Numbered from the stretch's first letter, positions 43,176-52,349 are shown. The stretch is DNA of 58,927 bases from Paludisphaera rhizosphaerae (GCF_011065895.1 NZ_JAALCR010000032.1:1-58927), one strand, 5' to 3'. Made by a program: numbers and translations. The notes: a model not told the origin generated them from the sequence alone.

Positions 43176-44186
43176 ATGCGGGTTAATGTTCGAGGCGGAG
43201 CTGCGCGCGCTGCGGCGTTTACACTGATCGAGCTCCTGGTGGTAATCGCCATCATCGCCGTGTTGATCGCCCTGCTGCTGCCGGCTGTGCAGTCGGCGCG
43301 TGAGGCCGCCCGTCGCGCTCAGTGCGTGAATAATTTGAAGCAGATGGGCATCGCTCTGCATAACTATCATGATGTGAATGGAGCATACCCTCCTCCGCGA
43401 TTGATGACGGGGAGCTGCACTTCGAAGAACCTGCCGAACGGACCGACGCCGGGTCTGGTGTTGAACACGACGGGCTTCGCTCTGATTTTGAATCAGGTTG
43501 AGCAGTCGTCGATGTACAACGCATACAATTTCAGCCAGCCTTCGGCGAACGGCGTAGGGGTCAACGGCTCGCCGAATACCACGCTGCTGGGGTCCTGCTA
43601 CGCGAATTCGACGGTCGTCGGCGCGAAGATCTCGAGCTATCAGTGCCCCTCGGATGAGGAGATGCCTGTCGAGACCGACACCACGACGAACTTCTTCCGC
43701 GTCAACGCGCGGAGGAGCAATTACAAGTTCTGCACTTCTCAGTACACGGATTCCTACTGCGCTGCTTCGGCCTCGCCGAGCAATTCGATCCGCGGGATCT
43801 TCTACAGCGACCTTGCCACGAACGTCGCCGCCGTCACCGACGGCACCAGCAACACCGCGGCTGTCGCCGAGGCCCCCCAGCGGACCTACTCGACGAACTG
43901 GGGGACCTGGTGGGGCGCAGGCAGCCACACCTCGGTTCACGGCATCGCTTTCCCGCCCTCGGTCGCCGGTTACACGCGGTATCTGCCGAACGGCAAGTAC
44001 GACAACGCCGCCAACACCCAGAAGCTGCTCTACGCCTGGACTCTGGGAAGCAAGCACCCCGGCGGCCTGAACATGCTCCTCGGAGACGGCAGCGTCCGGT
44101 TCATCAAGGATTCGATCAACCCCTCGACCTGGTACTCCCTGCACACCATGGCGGGCGACGAGATCATCAGCGCCGATTCGCTCTGA
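43176..44186 (+). CDS. DUF1559 pseudopilin
   Basis: A 336-residue DUF1559 protein. The N-terminal basic segment ([14 protein letters not shown]) leads into [16 protein letters not shown], the prepilin helix; the residue before the cleavage site is Ala instead of the usual Gly, which may affect peptidase cutting. [17 protein letters not shown] and [11 protein letters not shown] follow; the end has [12 protein letters not shown] (H-X9-DG) and [16 protein letters not shown] lies 7 bases before the ATG. A lipoprotein gene follows on the same strand about 150 bp on, with a hairpin between them. Confidence 0.9.
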   Translation: MRVNVRGGAARAAAFTLIELLVVIAIIAVLIALLLPAVQSAREAARRAQCVNNLKQMGIALHNYHDVNGAYPPPRLMTGSCTSKNLPNGPTPGLVLNTTGFALILNQVEQSSMYNAYNFSQPSANGVGVNGSPNTTLLGSCYANSTVVGAKISSYQCPSDEEMPVETDTTTNFFRVNARRSNYKFCTSQYTDSYCAASASPSNSIRGIFYSDLATNVAAVTDGTSNTAAVAEAPQRTYSTNWGTWWGAGSHTSVHGIAFPPSVAGYTRYLPNGKYDNAANTQKLLYAWTLGSKHPGGLNMLLGDGSVRFIKDSINPSTWYSLHTMAGDEIISADSL

Positions 44187-44250
44187 TCGGGCTTTTGCCG
44201 ACAAGGGGCCTTTTCGGAGGCCCGCCACGATCGGCCTGGATTTTAACGGG

Positions 44251-44295
44251 CCCCGACCGACCGCAGGCGATGACGCTCTGCGGCTTCGGTCGGGG
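44251..44295 (+). other. Hairpin between a DUF1559 gene and its partner lipoprotein gene
   Basis: CCCCGACCGA-CCGCAG (44251-44266) pairs imperfectly with CTGCGG-CTTCGGTCGGGG (44278-44295). The stem has about 16 bp with a small bulge and an 11-base loop, but no T-run follows, so it is not a typical terminator. It may lower expression of the lipoprotein relative to the pseudopilin or protect an RNA end. A similar stem-loop lies beside the DUF1559 gene at 39.7 kb. Confidence 0.45.
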
Positions 44296-44336
44296 TCGCT
44301 ACGCCTTAATTAACTGATCTAGGACAGAAGACGATC

Positions 44337-44807
44337 ATGCTAGTTAGATCATCGCGCAGGGCTTTGGTCCTGCTGGCGGCGGGGCTCGTGGGTTGCAGCG
44401 GCGGCGAGGCTCCCCGGCATTCCGTGCAGGGGACCGTAACGCTGAATGGAAAGCCCTATCCTGGCGTCGCCGTCCAGTTCGTTCCGGAACCGACGAACCT
44501 GGCGCTCGCGGAAGCCGAAGACGTGACCGGTCCGGAAGGGAACTACAAGCTGATCAACAATGGACGGGCCGGGCTTCCGACCGGAAAGTACAAGGTGATC
44601 GTCGTCGCTCGTCCGTCGGCGGAGGAAGCAGCGGCCGATCAGGCTAAGTTCGAGGACGAAGAGCAACGTCGCATGGCGATGATGTCTCTGGGAATCGATC
44701 CAGCCAAGAAGGCCGCGAAGGCCGGCAAGCCCGGTGGAGAGTTCCCTGCTGAAGTGACGCCCGGCGAGAACCAACTCGACTTCGACGTGAAAGGAAAGAC
44801 GAAGTAG
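44337..44807 (+). CDS. Small lipoprotein with carboxypeptidase-regulatory-like domain
   Basis: A 156-residue lipoprotein. The signal peptide LVRSSRRALVLLAAGLVGC ends in a lipobox, with Cys20 lipidated. The mature part begins GTVTLNGKPYPGVAVQFVPE, a transthyretin-like/carboxypeptidase-regulatory block, and then an Ala/Glu-rich alpha-helical segment (EEAAADQAKFEDEEQRR) and a short C-terminal strand. It is a companion of the DUF1559 gene upstream, as in the other cassettes. Function unknown; an envelope location is clear. Confidence 0.8.
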   Translation: MLVRSSRRALVLLAAGLVGCSGGEAPRHSVQGTVTLNGKPYPGVAVQFVPEPTNLALAEAEDVTGPEGNYKLINNGRAGLPTGKYKVIVVARPSAEEAAADQAKFEDEEQRRMAMMSLGIDPAKKAAKAGKPGGEFPAEVTPGENQLDFDVKGKTK

Positions 44808-44931
44808 GTTGATGCGATCCGGTGCAACGGGAGGGGTGGGACGAATCGCCTTGGAATCAGGGCGAACGTAGGTTACCGTCAAGGGTGACCCTTTCACCAC
44901 TCCTCTCGCACGCACCGAAAGGACGCATCGC

Positions 44932-46158
44932 ATGTTCGTTCGCCGTTCGCGACGCGCCGTCCTGTGTTTTGTGGTTTTGCTCGCGGCTCTCCCGTCCGTC
45001 CGCGCGGGGAGCCGGACGATCGCCCGCTGCGGCGAGGGTTTTCTTGAGGATGTGGACGGGTATCGGGTGCTCCACGTCAAGGGAACGCCCTACCAGATGG
45101 GCTTTCAGCAGGGGACGCTCCTTCGCGAGGACATCCGCGAGAACGTCCGCTACCTCTTCGACGTGAAGGGGAAGGAGCTGAAGGTCGAAGTCGCCGGACT
45201 CAACCTGCTCAATCCCAGGCGGGTCATCGGCGGGATCGCCGCTCGGCAGAAGAAGTACGTTCCGGAGCGGTTTTTCGAGGAGATGCAGGGGGTCGCCGAC
45301 GGCGCGGGGCTGCCCGTGCAGGAGGTGATCGACGCCAACTTCATTCCCGAATTGTTCCATTGCTCCGGATTCGCCCTAGGACGCTCGACGACGAAGGACG
45401 GCCGGGTCTACCACGGCCGGGTCCTCGACTACGGTTGCGACTGGCGGCTCCAGGAACACGCGATTCTGACCGTCGCCGAACCGGAAGGTCGGACGCCGTT
45501 TGTGAACGTGACGTACGCCGGCTTCGTCGGCTCGGTCACGGGGATGAACGCGGAGAAGGTTTCGATCGGCGAGATGGGGGGCAAGGGCCTGGGCCACTGG
45601 GACGGCGTGCCGATGTCGTTCCTGATGCGCATGGTTCTGGAGGATGCGAAGTCGCTGGACGACGCCGTGGCGATCTTCCGCGACAATCCTCGGACGTGTG
45701 AATATTACTTCGTCGTCGCCGACGGCGAGACGGGGAAGGCCGTTGGGATGGAGGCGTCCTGGGACGCCTTCACCCTGATCGCGATGGGCGAGTCGCATCC
45801 CAAGCTGCCCGAGCCGATCGCCGACGCCGTCGTCCTCTCGGCGGGGGACCGTTACGTCGAACTGGCGAAGCGTGTGAAGGAGGGCCGGGGAGGCTTCGAT
45901 GCGGACTCGGCCCGCAAACTGATGGATCGCCCCGTGGCGATGAAGTCGAACCTCCACAACGTCCTCTTCGAGACGGATACCGGCCGATTCTGGGTGGCGA
46001 ACGCCGCCAAGGACGGCAGTCCCGCAGCCGAGCAGCCATACCATGCGTTCGACCTGCGTTCTCTGCTGTCGAACCGACCCGACGCTTCGGCGCCGGCCCT
46101 TGAAGCGCCCCGTCGGGCCGCCCGCGCTGCCGAGCGCGAGCCCGCCGAGGTGCGATGA
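44932..46158 (+). CDS. Exported C45-family (isopenicillin-N acyltransferase-like) autoproteolytic hydrolase
   Basis: A 408-residue exported protein. The signal peptide (1-25, ending VRAG) is followed by the Ntn-hydrolase of peptidase family C45, which cuts itself before a nucleophilic Cys. The FHCSGFALG motif gives Cys144 as the expected N-terminal nucleophile of the beta chain; GFVGSVTGMNAEKVSIGEMGG matches the family's strand-and-loop after it. Family members hydrolyse acyl amides, including acyl-CoA:6-aminopenicillanic acid acyltransferases. The substrate is not known here. The start follows AAAGGA. The next gene overlaps by 4 bp (ATGA). Confidence 0.85.
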   Translation: MFVRRSRRAVLCFVVLLAALPSVRAGSRTIARCGEGFLEDVDGYRVLHVKGTPYQMGFQQGTLLREDIRENVRYLFDVKGKELKVEVAGLNLLNPRRVIGGIAARQKKYVPERFFEEMQGVADGAGLPVQEVIDANFIPELFHCSGFALGRSTTKDGRVYHGRVLDYGCDWRLQEHAILTVAEPEGRTPFVNVTYAGFVGSVTGMNAEKVSIGEMGGKGLGHWDGVPMSFLMRMVLEDAKSLDDAVAIFRDNPRTCEYYFVVADGETGKAVGMEASWDAFTLIAMGESHPKLPEPIADAVVLSAGDRYVELAKRVKEGRGGFDADSARKLMDRPVAMKSNLHNVLFETDTGRFWVANAAKDGSPAAEQPYHAFDLRSLLSNRPDASAPALEAPRRAARAAEREPAEVR

Positions 46159-46529
46159 CGCCTCCCCCCGGCCAGCGCGATTACAGCGGCGTGCGGCTGT
46201 CGCGGCACGCCCTGGAGCGCTTCGTCGAGCGGTTCGGCGTCGAACCCGAGGCCGCCGAGGAACGATTGCGGGGGGCCCTGCGTCGGACCCGGCGACTCGG
46301 CCGCAACCCGGCCAACAGTGCGATCGCCGTCGTGGCGTTGCACGAGGCCCGCACTCTGGTCGCCATTCTTCAGGAAGGGGCGTGTCTGACCGTTCTGACC
46401 TGGAACCAGTTCGAGCCTCGGCTTTCGGAGTTCGGCCGGGCCCGCGTTCCCCGGAAGTGGGGCCGAGCCCTCGGCCGACTGGCCGCGCCCATCGAGCCTC
46501 CTCGTCCCGAAGCCGAGCCCGACGTCTGA
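46155..46529 (+). CDS. Small basic protein, DUF4258/RelE-toxin-like fold suspected
   Basis: A 124-residue protein translated in an ATGA overlap with the C45 hydrolase gene, so it should be co-expressed. VRLSRHALERFVERFG near 13-28 resembles the SxHAxxRxxxR start of DUF4258/RelE-type endonuclease folds, and IAVVALHEARTLVAILQEGACLTVLTW gives the beta-strands. A basic C terminus (RKWGRALGRL) follows. No antitoxin gene is adjacent, so a toxin role is not supported by context. The identity is uncertain. Confidence 0.6.
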   Translation: MTPPPGQRDYSGVRLSRHALERFVERFGVEPEAAEERLRGALRRTRRLGRNPANSAIAVVALHEARTLVAILQEGACLTVLTWNQFEPRLSEFGRARVPRKWGRALGRLAAPIEPPRPEAEPDV

Positions 46530-46555
46530 CGCCGGGGCCGGTCGGTCTTCAATCG

Positions 46556-46918
46556 TCAGTCCATCAAGCCCTCTTCGACGGGCTTCTCGTATCCGAGGCT
46601 GCGGAGGACTTCCAGGACCTCGCTCCACGTTGGGAACATCCGGCCGCTTCGTTGCTTGTAGGCGTTCATGGCGAGCATGAATTCCATCTCGGCCTCGCTG
46701 TAGTCGCGCTCGCAGGTGGTCGGGTCCACGAACCGCCGCCGGCCGCTGGCGTGACGGGCGACGGCCGCACGAGTGGCTTGCTCGCTGGCCCGGCGGTTCA
46801 GCCACTCAGCACCACCCTCGGGGGGGGGCGTCGGATCCTTCGGCTTGGGCTGGGTCATGATGGGGCTCTTCGTCGCCGCAGTGGGGGTCGCCTGGGGTCG
46901 TCCGGTGGGCTCGTACAT
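46556..46918 (-). CDS. Planctomycete conserved small protein
   Basis: A 120-residue protein with a Pro-rich, probably disordered N terminus and an ordered C-terminal module of about 45 residues: [20 protein letters not shown], then [26 protein letters not shown]. This module recurs as a short planctomycete protein of unknown function. Several in-frame starts (46858, 46918, 46936, 46972) are possible; I use 46918, with GGAG 10 bases upstream, but 46858 is equally plausible. It converges with the small basic gene (26 bp between stops). Confidence 0.6.
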   Translation of the reverse strand: MYEPTGRPQATPTAATKSPIMTQPKPKDPTPPPEGGAEWLNRRASEQATRAAVARHASGRRRFVDPTTCERDYSEAEMEFMLAMNAYKQRSGRMFPTWSEVLEVLRSLGYEKPVEEGLMD

Positions 46919-47077
46919 TCCTGGGTCGCTCCTCATGGTTCGTGGCCGTGCGGGGCTTGCCGCGGGCGGCACATGGGGAATCTAAAGCGCCCGGAAGTCG
47001 AGTTGGTACAATCGATGTAGTTTTTTCAGGCCTCGCCGGCGTCTCGCGGGGAGGAAAATCCGCGAATCCGGCCTCGC

Positions 47078-47106
47078 GTCACAAGGTTCTGCGGTGTAGG
47101 TATAAA
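47078..47106 (+). promoter_or_regulatory. Sigma-70-type promoter before the kinase gene
   Basis: GTCACA (4 of 6 matches to the -35 consensus) and TATAAA (5 of 6 to the -10) are separated by an ideal 17 bp. Transcription would start near 47113, giving a short leader of about 27 bases before the kinase ATG at 47140. This is a match by eye only. Confidence 0.45.
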
Positions 47107-47139
47107 ATAGATCGGAGCGTCGCCGATTCCATCGGCATC

Positions 47140-48840
47140 ATGGATGACACCCTGCGCAAGGTCAGGAACTCTCTTATGCCGGAACTCGACGTCGAAACGA
47201 TCGTGGATCAGCTGACTCACATCGGTCTGATCAGCCGCGATCAGTTTATTGAAGCGCGGATGGAGGCCGAGGACGGCTCGCCCGAGGCCCTCGTCCGATA
47301 CTGCCTGCGCCGTAGCTGGATCACAAGCTGGCAGCTCGAACGGATGAAGAAGGGGGACGTCACCCATTTCTTCTTCGGCCCCTATCGAGCGCTCTTCCAT
47401 CTCGCGGAGGGGACGTTCGCGCGAGTCTACCGCGGCGAGCGGACGAACACGGGCGAGGCTGTCGCGATCAAGGTCTTGCGGGGCCGATTCGCCGCCGATC
47501 CGGAGGCAGTGGCCGCCTTCCGCAAAGAGGCTGAGGCCGGCATGCGGCTGCAGCACGACAATATCGTCCGCGTGCTCGACTACGGCGATCAGGACGACAA
47601 GCATTTCATCATCATGGAGTACGTGGAGGGGATGAACCTTCGCGAACTCCTGCGCCTCCGCCACAACCTGCGGGGCAAAGAGGCCCTGCCGTTGATGATC
47701 AACCTGGCCGCGGGGCTCGCCTACGCCCACGGCAACGGCGTCGGCCACCGCGACATCAAGGGGACCAACATCCTGGTCTCCAATTCGGGCGTCGCGAAGC
47801 TCGTGGACTTCGGTCTGGCGAACATCGACGAGGACGGCAAGGTCGGGCGGAGCCAGCGGACGATCGACTACTCGGCGCTGGAACGCTCGTGCGGCAGCCC
47901 GAAGGGGGATCATCGCTCCGACATTTACTTCCTGGGCTGCGTCTTCTATTACATGCTCACGGGGCAGGTCCCGCTGGAGGACTCTGAGAGCAAGGACCCG
48001 CTCAAGAAGATGCTCAAGCGGTCGTTCAGCATCATCCGTCCCATCTCCGAGCATCGCAACGCCCCTGATCCGGCGCTGGCGCAGATCGTCGAGAAGATGA
48101 TGAAGATGGACCTCCGCTCCCGTTACCAGACCATCAACCAGGTTCTCGCCGACCTGGAAGCCTTCCGCGACGGCAAGCTCGGGACTGACGCCCCCATCTC
48201 CGACGACGAGTTGGAGATCGATCCCGAGATCGGCAGCGCCCTCTTCCGCAATCCTTTCATCTCGACCGATCCCGAGGCTCCTGAGAACCGCGCCGCCGCC
48301 GAGGAAGCAGCCCTGGCCCTCGATCTTGAGCACTTCGAGTCGCAGCCCGACGAAGCCGATCTCGACGCTCTGCTGGGGACCCCGCCGGTCGAAGCCGAAC
48401 CTGAGCCCGTGGCGGTCGTCGAGCCTGCTCCCGCGCCCCCCGCTCCCGAGCCCCACGCGGCCGCCCCGCCGACGCTGCTCTGCGTTGAGCCTCTGACCGA
48501 GATTCAGGACGTCCTGCGGAAGAGCCTGACGCGCCGGGGCTATCGCATTCTCATGATCGCCGACGCGGAACGCGCGGCCGAGCGTTACGGTGAGGAGCCG
48601 GCGGACGCGGTGCTCTTCGACGTCGACGGCCTGGGCCCCCAGGCCCTGTCTCACCTGGAAGCGATGCGTGATCGGGCCAAGGCGGCCTCGGTGCCGTTCC
48701 GCGTCCTGGTCCTCCTGGGACCCCGGCAGGGCGCACTCCAGGAGAAGCTGCCGTCGGCCGATCAGCTAGCCGTCCTCTCCAAGCCTCTGAAGCTCAAGGA
48801 CGTCCTGGAGGCGCTCGACCGCCTCGCGCCGGTGGTCTGA
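47140..48840 (+). CDS. Serine/threonine protein kinase with C-terminal receiver-like domain
   Basis: A 566-residue kinase. Residues about 14-73 form a planctomycete helical N domain (LRRSWITSWQLERMKKGD). The kinase domain spans about 80-370: glycine loop LAEGTFARVY (88-97), catalytic lysine K111 in AVAIK, HRDIKGTN (203-210, Asp205) and DFG (223-225). The activation segment reads TIDYSALERS where most kinases have GTPxYMAPE. After an acidic, Pro-rich linker, residues about 443-564 look like a response-regulator receiver: phospho-acceptor Asp494 in VLFDVDG and K548 in LSKP; the acidic pair after strand 1 is replaced by CVE. A promoter match lies just upstream. Confidence 0.88.
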   Translation: MDDTLRKVRNSLMPELDVETIVDQLTHIGLISRDQFIEARMEAEDGSPEALVRYCLRRSWITSWQLERMKKGDVTHFFFGPYRALFHLAEGTFARVYRGERTNTGEAVAIKVLRGRFAADPEAVAAFRKEAEAGMRLQHDNIVRVLDYGDQDDKHFIIMEYVEGMNLRELLRLRHNLRGKEALPLMINLAAGLAYAHGNGVGHRDIKGTNILVSNSGVAKLVDFGLANIDEDGKVGRSQRTIDYSALERSCGSPKGDHRSDIYFLGCVFYYMLTGQVPLEDSESKDPLKKMLKRSFSIIRPISEHRNAPDPALAQIVEKMMKMDLRSRYQTINQVLADLEAFRDGKLGTDAPISDDELEIDPEIGSALFRNPFISTDPEAPENRAAAEEAALALDLEHFESQPDEADLDALLGTPPVEAEPEPVAVVEPAPAPPAPEPHAAAPPTLLCVEPLTEIQDVLRKSLTRRGYRILMIADAERAAERYGEEPADAVLFDVDGLGPQALSHLEAMRDRAKAASVPFRVLVLLGPRQGALQEKLPSADQLAVLSKPLKLKDVLEALDRLAPVV

Positions 48841-48990
48841 ATCGGCGATCAGGTCGATCCGGGAGAATCTCGCCGTCGTTCGGGCAGCCTCTGGCTTTGG
48901 GATCTTGCGCGCGCTATGGTGGGCCTCGTCGCCTGCCACGCCCCCACTCGGGGGCTCGCCCGCCGGTTTCACCCACCTGGAGACCCGCCG

Positions 48991-50373
48991 ATGTCGCAGC
49001 AGCCGGTCATGGATCGTCGCGCGTTCTTGTATGGGACCTCGCTCGCGGGGTTCGGGATCTTCTGTCAGGGCCGCAACGGCCGCGCGGCCGGCGTCGGGCC
49101 GAACGACGTGATCCAGGTCGCCGGCATCGGCGTCGGCGGTAAGGGGAGCAGCGATATCGACCACGCCGGCAACCACGGCAAGGTCGTCGCCATCTGCGAT
49201 GTCTCTGATAAGACGCTCAAGAGCAAGGCTGAGAAATTCAAGGAAGCCAAGACCTTCCACGACTTCCGCGAACTGCTGGCGACGATGGGCGACAAGATCG
49301 ACGCCGTGACCGTCTCCACGGCCGACCACGCCCACGCCCAGGCGTCTGTGGCCGCGATGCGGCTGGGCAAGCACGTCTACTGCCAGAAGCCCCTGACGCA
49401 CACCGTCTGGGAAGCCCGCCTGATGCGCGAGACCGCCAAGAAGTACGGCGTCTGCACCCAGATGGGCAACCAGGGAGGGGCCACCGAGGGCCTCCGACAG
49501 AGCGTCGAGATCCTTCAAGCCGGCGTGCTCGGCGACGTGACCGACGTCCACGTCTGGACCGACCGCCCCAGCAAGTACTGGAAGCAGGCCCCGGACATCA
49601 CCGCCCGTCCCCAGGGGTCGTTCGAGCCCCCCACCGGCTTGCACTGGGACCTCTTCCTCGCCGGCGCTCCGGAACGCCCCTTCGCCCCGGTCTACACCCC
49701 GATGCTCTGGCGCGGCTGGTGGGACTTCGGCACCGGCGTCATGGGGGACATGGGCTGCCACAACACCAACGTCCCGTTCCACGGCCTGGACCTCGGTCTC
49801 CCGGTGCGGGTCTCGGCCAAGAGCGGCGAAATCAACCCCGAGACCTTCCCCGCCTGGGCCACGGTCGTCTACGAGTTCCCCGCCCGCGGCAAACGGCCGC
49901 CGGTCAAGCTGACCTGGTATGAAGGCGCCAAGGACGGGAAGCCCAACCGGCCGTCCTCCGATCTGTTCCCTGAAGGGTACAAGATGGAGGACAACGGCTG
50001 GCTTTGCATCGGCTCGAACGGAACGATGTGTTCTGCCAGGGGCGAGTCGGTCGGTCGTCAACTGTGGCCCGTCGAGAAGTTCAAGGACTTCAAGGCCCCC
50101 GAGCCGTTCATTCCTCGCATCCAGGGAGCCGGCGCCAACAACGACGACAACCACAAGCTTGAGTGGTTCCAGGCCATCCGCGCCGGCAAGCCGGAGATGC
50201 CGTTCTCGAACTTCGCTTTCGCCGCCGTCCAGACCGAGGCTCTGCTGGTCGGCAACATCGCCATGCGGACCGGTGAAGCCGTCGACTACGATGGCGTCAG
50301 CGGCCGGATCACCAACAGCTCCGCCGCTCAGGAGCTTGTGAAGGGGACCTATCGCAAGGGCTGGGAACTCTGA
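48991..50373 (+). CDS. Tat-exported Gfo/Idh/MocA family oxidoreductase
   Basis: A 460-residue oxidoreductase with a twin-arginine signal (DRRAFLYGTSLAGFGIF near residues 8-24), so it would be folded with NAD(P) and exported to the periplasm. The Rossmann motif IGVGGKGSSDI is at about 47-57 and CDVSDKTLKSKAEKF follows. KHVYCQKPLTHTVWEARLM holds the conserved KP of the family (the Gfo/Idh/MocA EKP motif appears as QKP). The C-terminal domain binds sugars in relatives. GGAG lies 9 bases before ATG 48991. The sugar or inositol substrate is unknown. Many planctomycetes carry dozens of such exported paralogues. Confidence 0.88.
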   Translation: MSQQPVMDRRAFLYGTSLAGFGIFCQGRNGRAAGVGPNDVIQVAGIGVGGKGSSDIDHAGNHGKVVAICDVSDKTLKSKAEKFKEAKTFHDFRELLATMGDKIDAVTVSTADHAHAQASVAAMRLGKHVYCQKPLTHTVWEARLMRETAKKYGVCTQMGNQGGATEGLRQSVEILQAGVLGDVTDVHVWTDRPSKYWKQAPDITARPQGSFEPPTGLHWDLFLAGAPERPFAPVYTPMLWRGWWDFGTGVMGDMGCHNTNVPFHGLDLGLPVRVSAKSGEINPETFPAWATVVYEFPARGKRPPVKLTWYEGAKDGKPNRPSSDLFPEGYKMEDNGWLCIGSNGTMCSARGESVGRQLWPVEKFKDFKAPEPFIPRIQGAGANNDDNHKLEWFQAIRAGKPEMPFSNFAFAAVQTEALLVGNIAMRTGEAVDYDGVSGRITNSSAAQELVKGTYRKGWEL

Positions 50374-50455
50374 CGAGCGAACCGGTCGTGCGGCGCGGGT
50401 GTCGAATTCCAGAACGTTCTCGGTCGATCCGTCGCGCCGCACCCCGGAGACTCGC

Positions 50456-51274
50456 ATGTCCCTGGATGATTCCCTGGCTCTGGCGCGGTTCCCTCGCGCC
50501 TCAAGGTACAGCCCGGAATGGATGCTTGCCGGCTTCTCCGGCGCAGCCAACCCGCTCTGGCTGGCGGAGTGGCTGACGGAGGCTCTTGACCTCCGACCCG
50601 GCATGAGGGTGCTCGACCTGAGCTGTGGTCGGGCTCTCTCCTCGATCTTCCTGCATCGCGAGTTCGGCGTGCAGGTTTGGGCCGTCGACCTCTGGTTCAG
50701 CGCCTCGGAGAATCTCCGCCGAATCCAGGCGGCTGGCGCCGAGGACGCTGTGTTCCCGATCCACGCCGACGCCCGCAATCTGCCATTCGCCGCCGAGTTT
50801 TTCGATGCGATCGTGTCGATCGACTCGTTCTTCTATTACGGGACCGACGACCTCTACCTGAACGAGATCGCGCGGTTCGTGAAGCCTGGCGGGCCGCTGG
50901 CGATCGCGGGCGCCGGCCTGATGCACGAGTTCGACGACGGAACGCCCCCGGAACATCTCCGCGAATGGTGGGAGCAAGACAAGCCCTGGTGCCTCCACTC
51001 GGCCGCCTGGTGGCGTCGGCACTGGGGGCGGACCGGAATCCTCGATGTCGAAACGGCCGATGAGCTGGAGGGCGGCTGGCGATACTGGCGAGCCTGGGTC
51101 GAAGCCGTCGCGCCGGACAACGCAGTCGAACTGGCGGCGCTCGGCGCTGATCGGGGGCGAACGCTTGGCTACTTCCGAACCGTAGGCCGGCGTCGGGCGG
51201 ATGCGTTGCTCACCGAGCCGATCACGTCCGTTGCCATGCCCTACATCGAGAAACCGATGCTTCGTCGTTCGTGA
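50456..51274 (+). CDS. Class I SAM-dependent methyltransferase
   Basis: A 272-residue methyltransferase. Motif I VLDLSCGRA at 52-60 binds the cofactor's amino acid part; VWAVDLW at 74-80 is the acidic end of strand 2; AVFPIHADARNLPFAAEFFDAIVSID is motif II/III, and VKPGGPLAIAGAG is the strand 5 region. The C-terminal part (EHLREWWEQDKPWCLHSAAWWRRHW) is Trp-rich and may form the substrate pocket. GGAG lies 6 bases before ATG 50456. It is similar in layout to UbiE/methyltransferase 11 proteins; the substrate is unknown. It converges with hemC (10 bp). Confidence 0.85.
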   Translation: MSLDDSLALARFPRASRYSPEWMLAGFSGAANPLWLAEWLTEALDLRPGMRVLDLSCGRALSSIFLHREFGVQVWAVDLWFSASENLRRIQAAGAEDAVFPIHADARNLPFAAEFFDAIVSIDSFFYYGTDDLYLNEIARFVKPGGPLAIAGAGLMHEFDDGTPPEHLREWWEQDKPWCLHSAAWWRRHWGRTGILDVETADELEGGWRYWRAWVEAVAPDNAVELAALGADRGRTLGYFRTVGRRRADALLTEPITSVAMPYIEKPMLRRS

Positions 51275-51284
51275 TGAGCGTCGC

Positions 51285-52232
51285 TCACCTCCCCGCGCGG
51301 AAGGCGTTGAGGATCGCGTCGGCGCCCTGATCGCGAAGGGCCTGGGCGACGCGCCGGCCGAGTTCGTCGGCGGCGTTGGGATCACCCGAGAGCGAGGCCA
51401 GCAGGCGGGTTCGGCCGTCAGGGTCGAGGACGGCCGCGTCCAGATGCAACTGGCCGTCCTCAGCAATCCGTCCCCAGGCGGCCATCGGGATCATGCAGCC
51501 GCCTTCCAACTCGGCCAGAGCCCGACGCTCGGCGACGACGCCGCGATGAGCGTCCGGGTCGTCGAGCAGAGCGAGGAGGCCGCGCGTCGCCTGGTCGTCG
51601 GCTCGGCACTCGATCCCGAGCGCCCCCTGGCCGACGGCCGGCAGGATCGCGGGCGGTTCCAGCCGCTGGGTCGCGTGGTGGTGCAGGCCGAGCCGATGCA
51701 ACCCGGCCCAGGCGAGGACCACGGCGTCGAGTTCGCCTCCGAGCGCCAGGTTCAACCGGGTCTCGACATTCCCCCGGATCGACGTGACCACCAGGTCGGG
51801 CCTGGCGTTGAGGATCTGCGCCCGGCGTCGAATCGAGCCCGTGCCCACGCGAGAGCCGGCGGGGAGAGCCTCCAGCGTCTTGCGGGCCGGCGCGATCAGG
51901 GCGTCGGCCACATCCTCGCGAGGCGGCACCGCGGCCAGGACGAGTTCGGCGGGGCCCTGCGTGGGGAGGTCCTTGAGGCTGTGGACGGCGACGTCGACCG
52001 CACCGTCGAGCACGGCCCGCTGGATCTCCTTGGTGAACAGACCCGTGCCGCCGATGGCCGCCAGCGGCGAGTTGCGGTCGCGATCGCCCTGGGTTTTGAT
52101 CTCGACCAGTTCGACGGACAGGCCGGGGCTGCGGTTGCGAAGGGTATCGGCCACCCAGTCGGCCTGCCATCGCGCCAGGCGGCTGCCTCGGGTGCCGATG
52201 CGGATCGTTCGGGGGTTGGTGGGGGCGGTCAT
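51285..52232 (-). CDS. hemC: Porphobilinogen deaminase (hydroxymethylbilane synthase)
   Basis: A 315-residue enzyme that joins four porphobilinogens into hydroxymethylbilane in heme and other tetrapyrrole synthesis. IRIGTRGSRLARWQADWV at 10-27 and HSLKDLPT at 84-91 (Asp88, catalytic) are family blocks. GGCMIPMAAW has Cys246, the dipyrromethane-cofactor attachment site, and IRGNVETRLN holds substrate-binding arginines. The length is normal. It is the last gene of a minus-strand cluster after comF and a small membrane gene. No other hem gene is in the window. Confidence 0.96.
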   Translation of the reverse strand: MTAPTNPRTIRIGTRGSRLARWQADWVADTLRNRSPGLSVELVEIKTQGDRDRNSPLAAIGGTGLFTKEIQRAVLDGAVDVAVHSLKDLPTQGPAELVLAAVPPREDVADALIAPARKTLEALPAGSRVGTGSIRRRAQILNARPDLVVTSIRGNVETRLNLALGGELDAVVLAWAGLHRLGLHHHATQRLEPPAILPAVGQGALGIECRADDQATRGLLALLDDPDAHRGVVAERRALAELEGGCMIPMAAWGRIAEDGQLHLDAAVLDPDGRTRLLASLSGDPNAADELGRRVAQALRDQGADAILNAFRAGR

Positions 52233-52349
52233 GGCGGGGAAACTCAGGATCGAGGGCGAGAGGGGGCTCTCCCCGTAGGCTTAGTCGAGACCCAGCCTGG
52301 AGAGAGTGACGCTTTACGTGAACTGGGTTTGGACCCAGCCTACCGGAAC

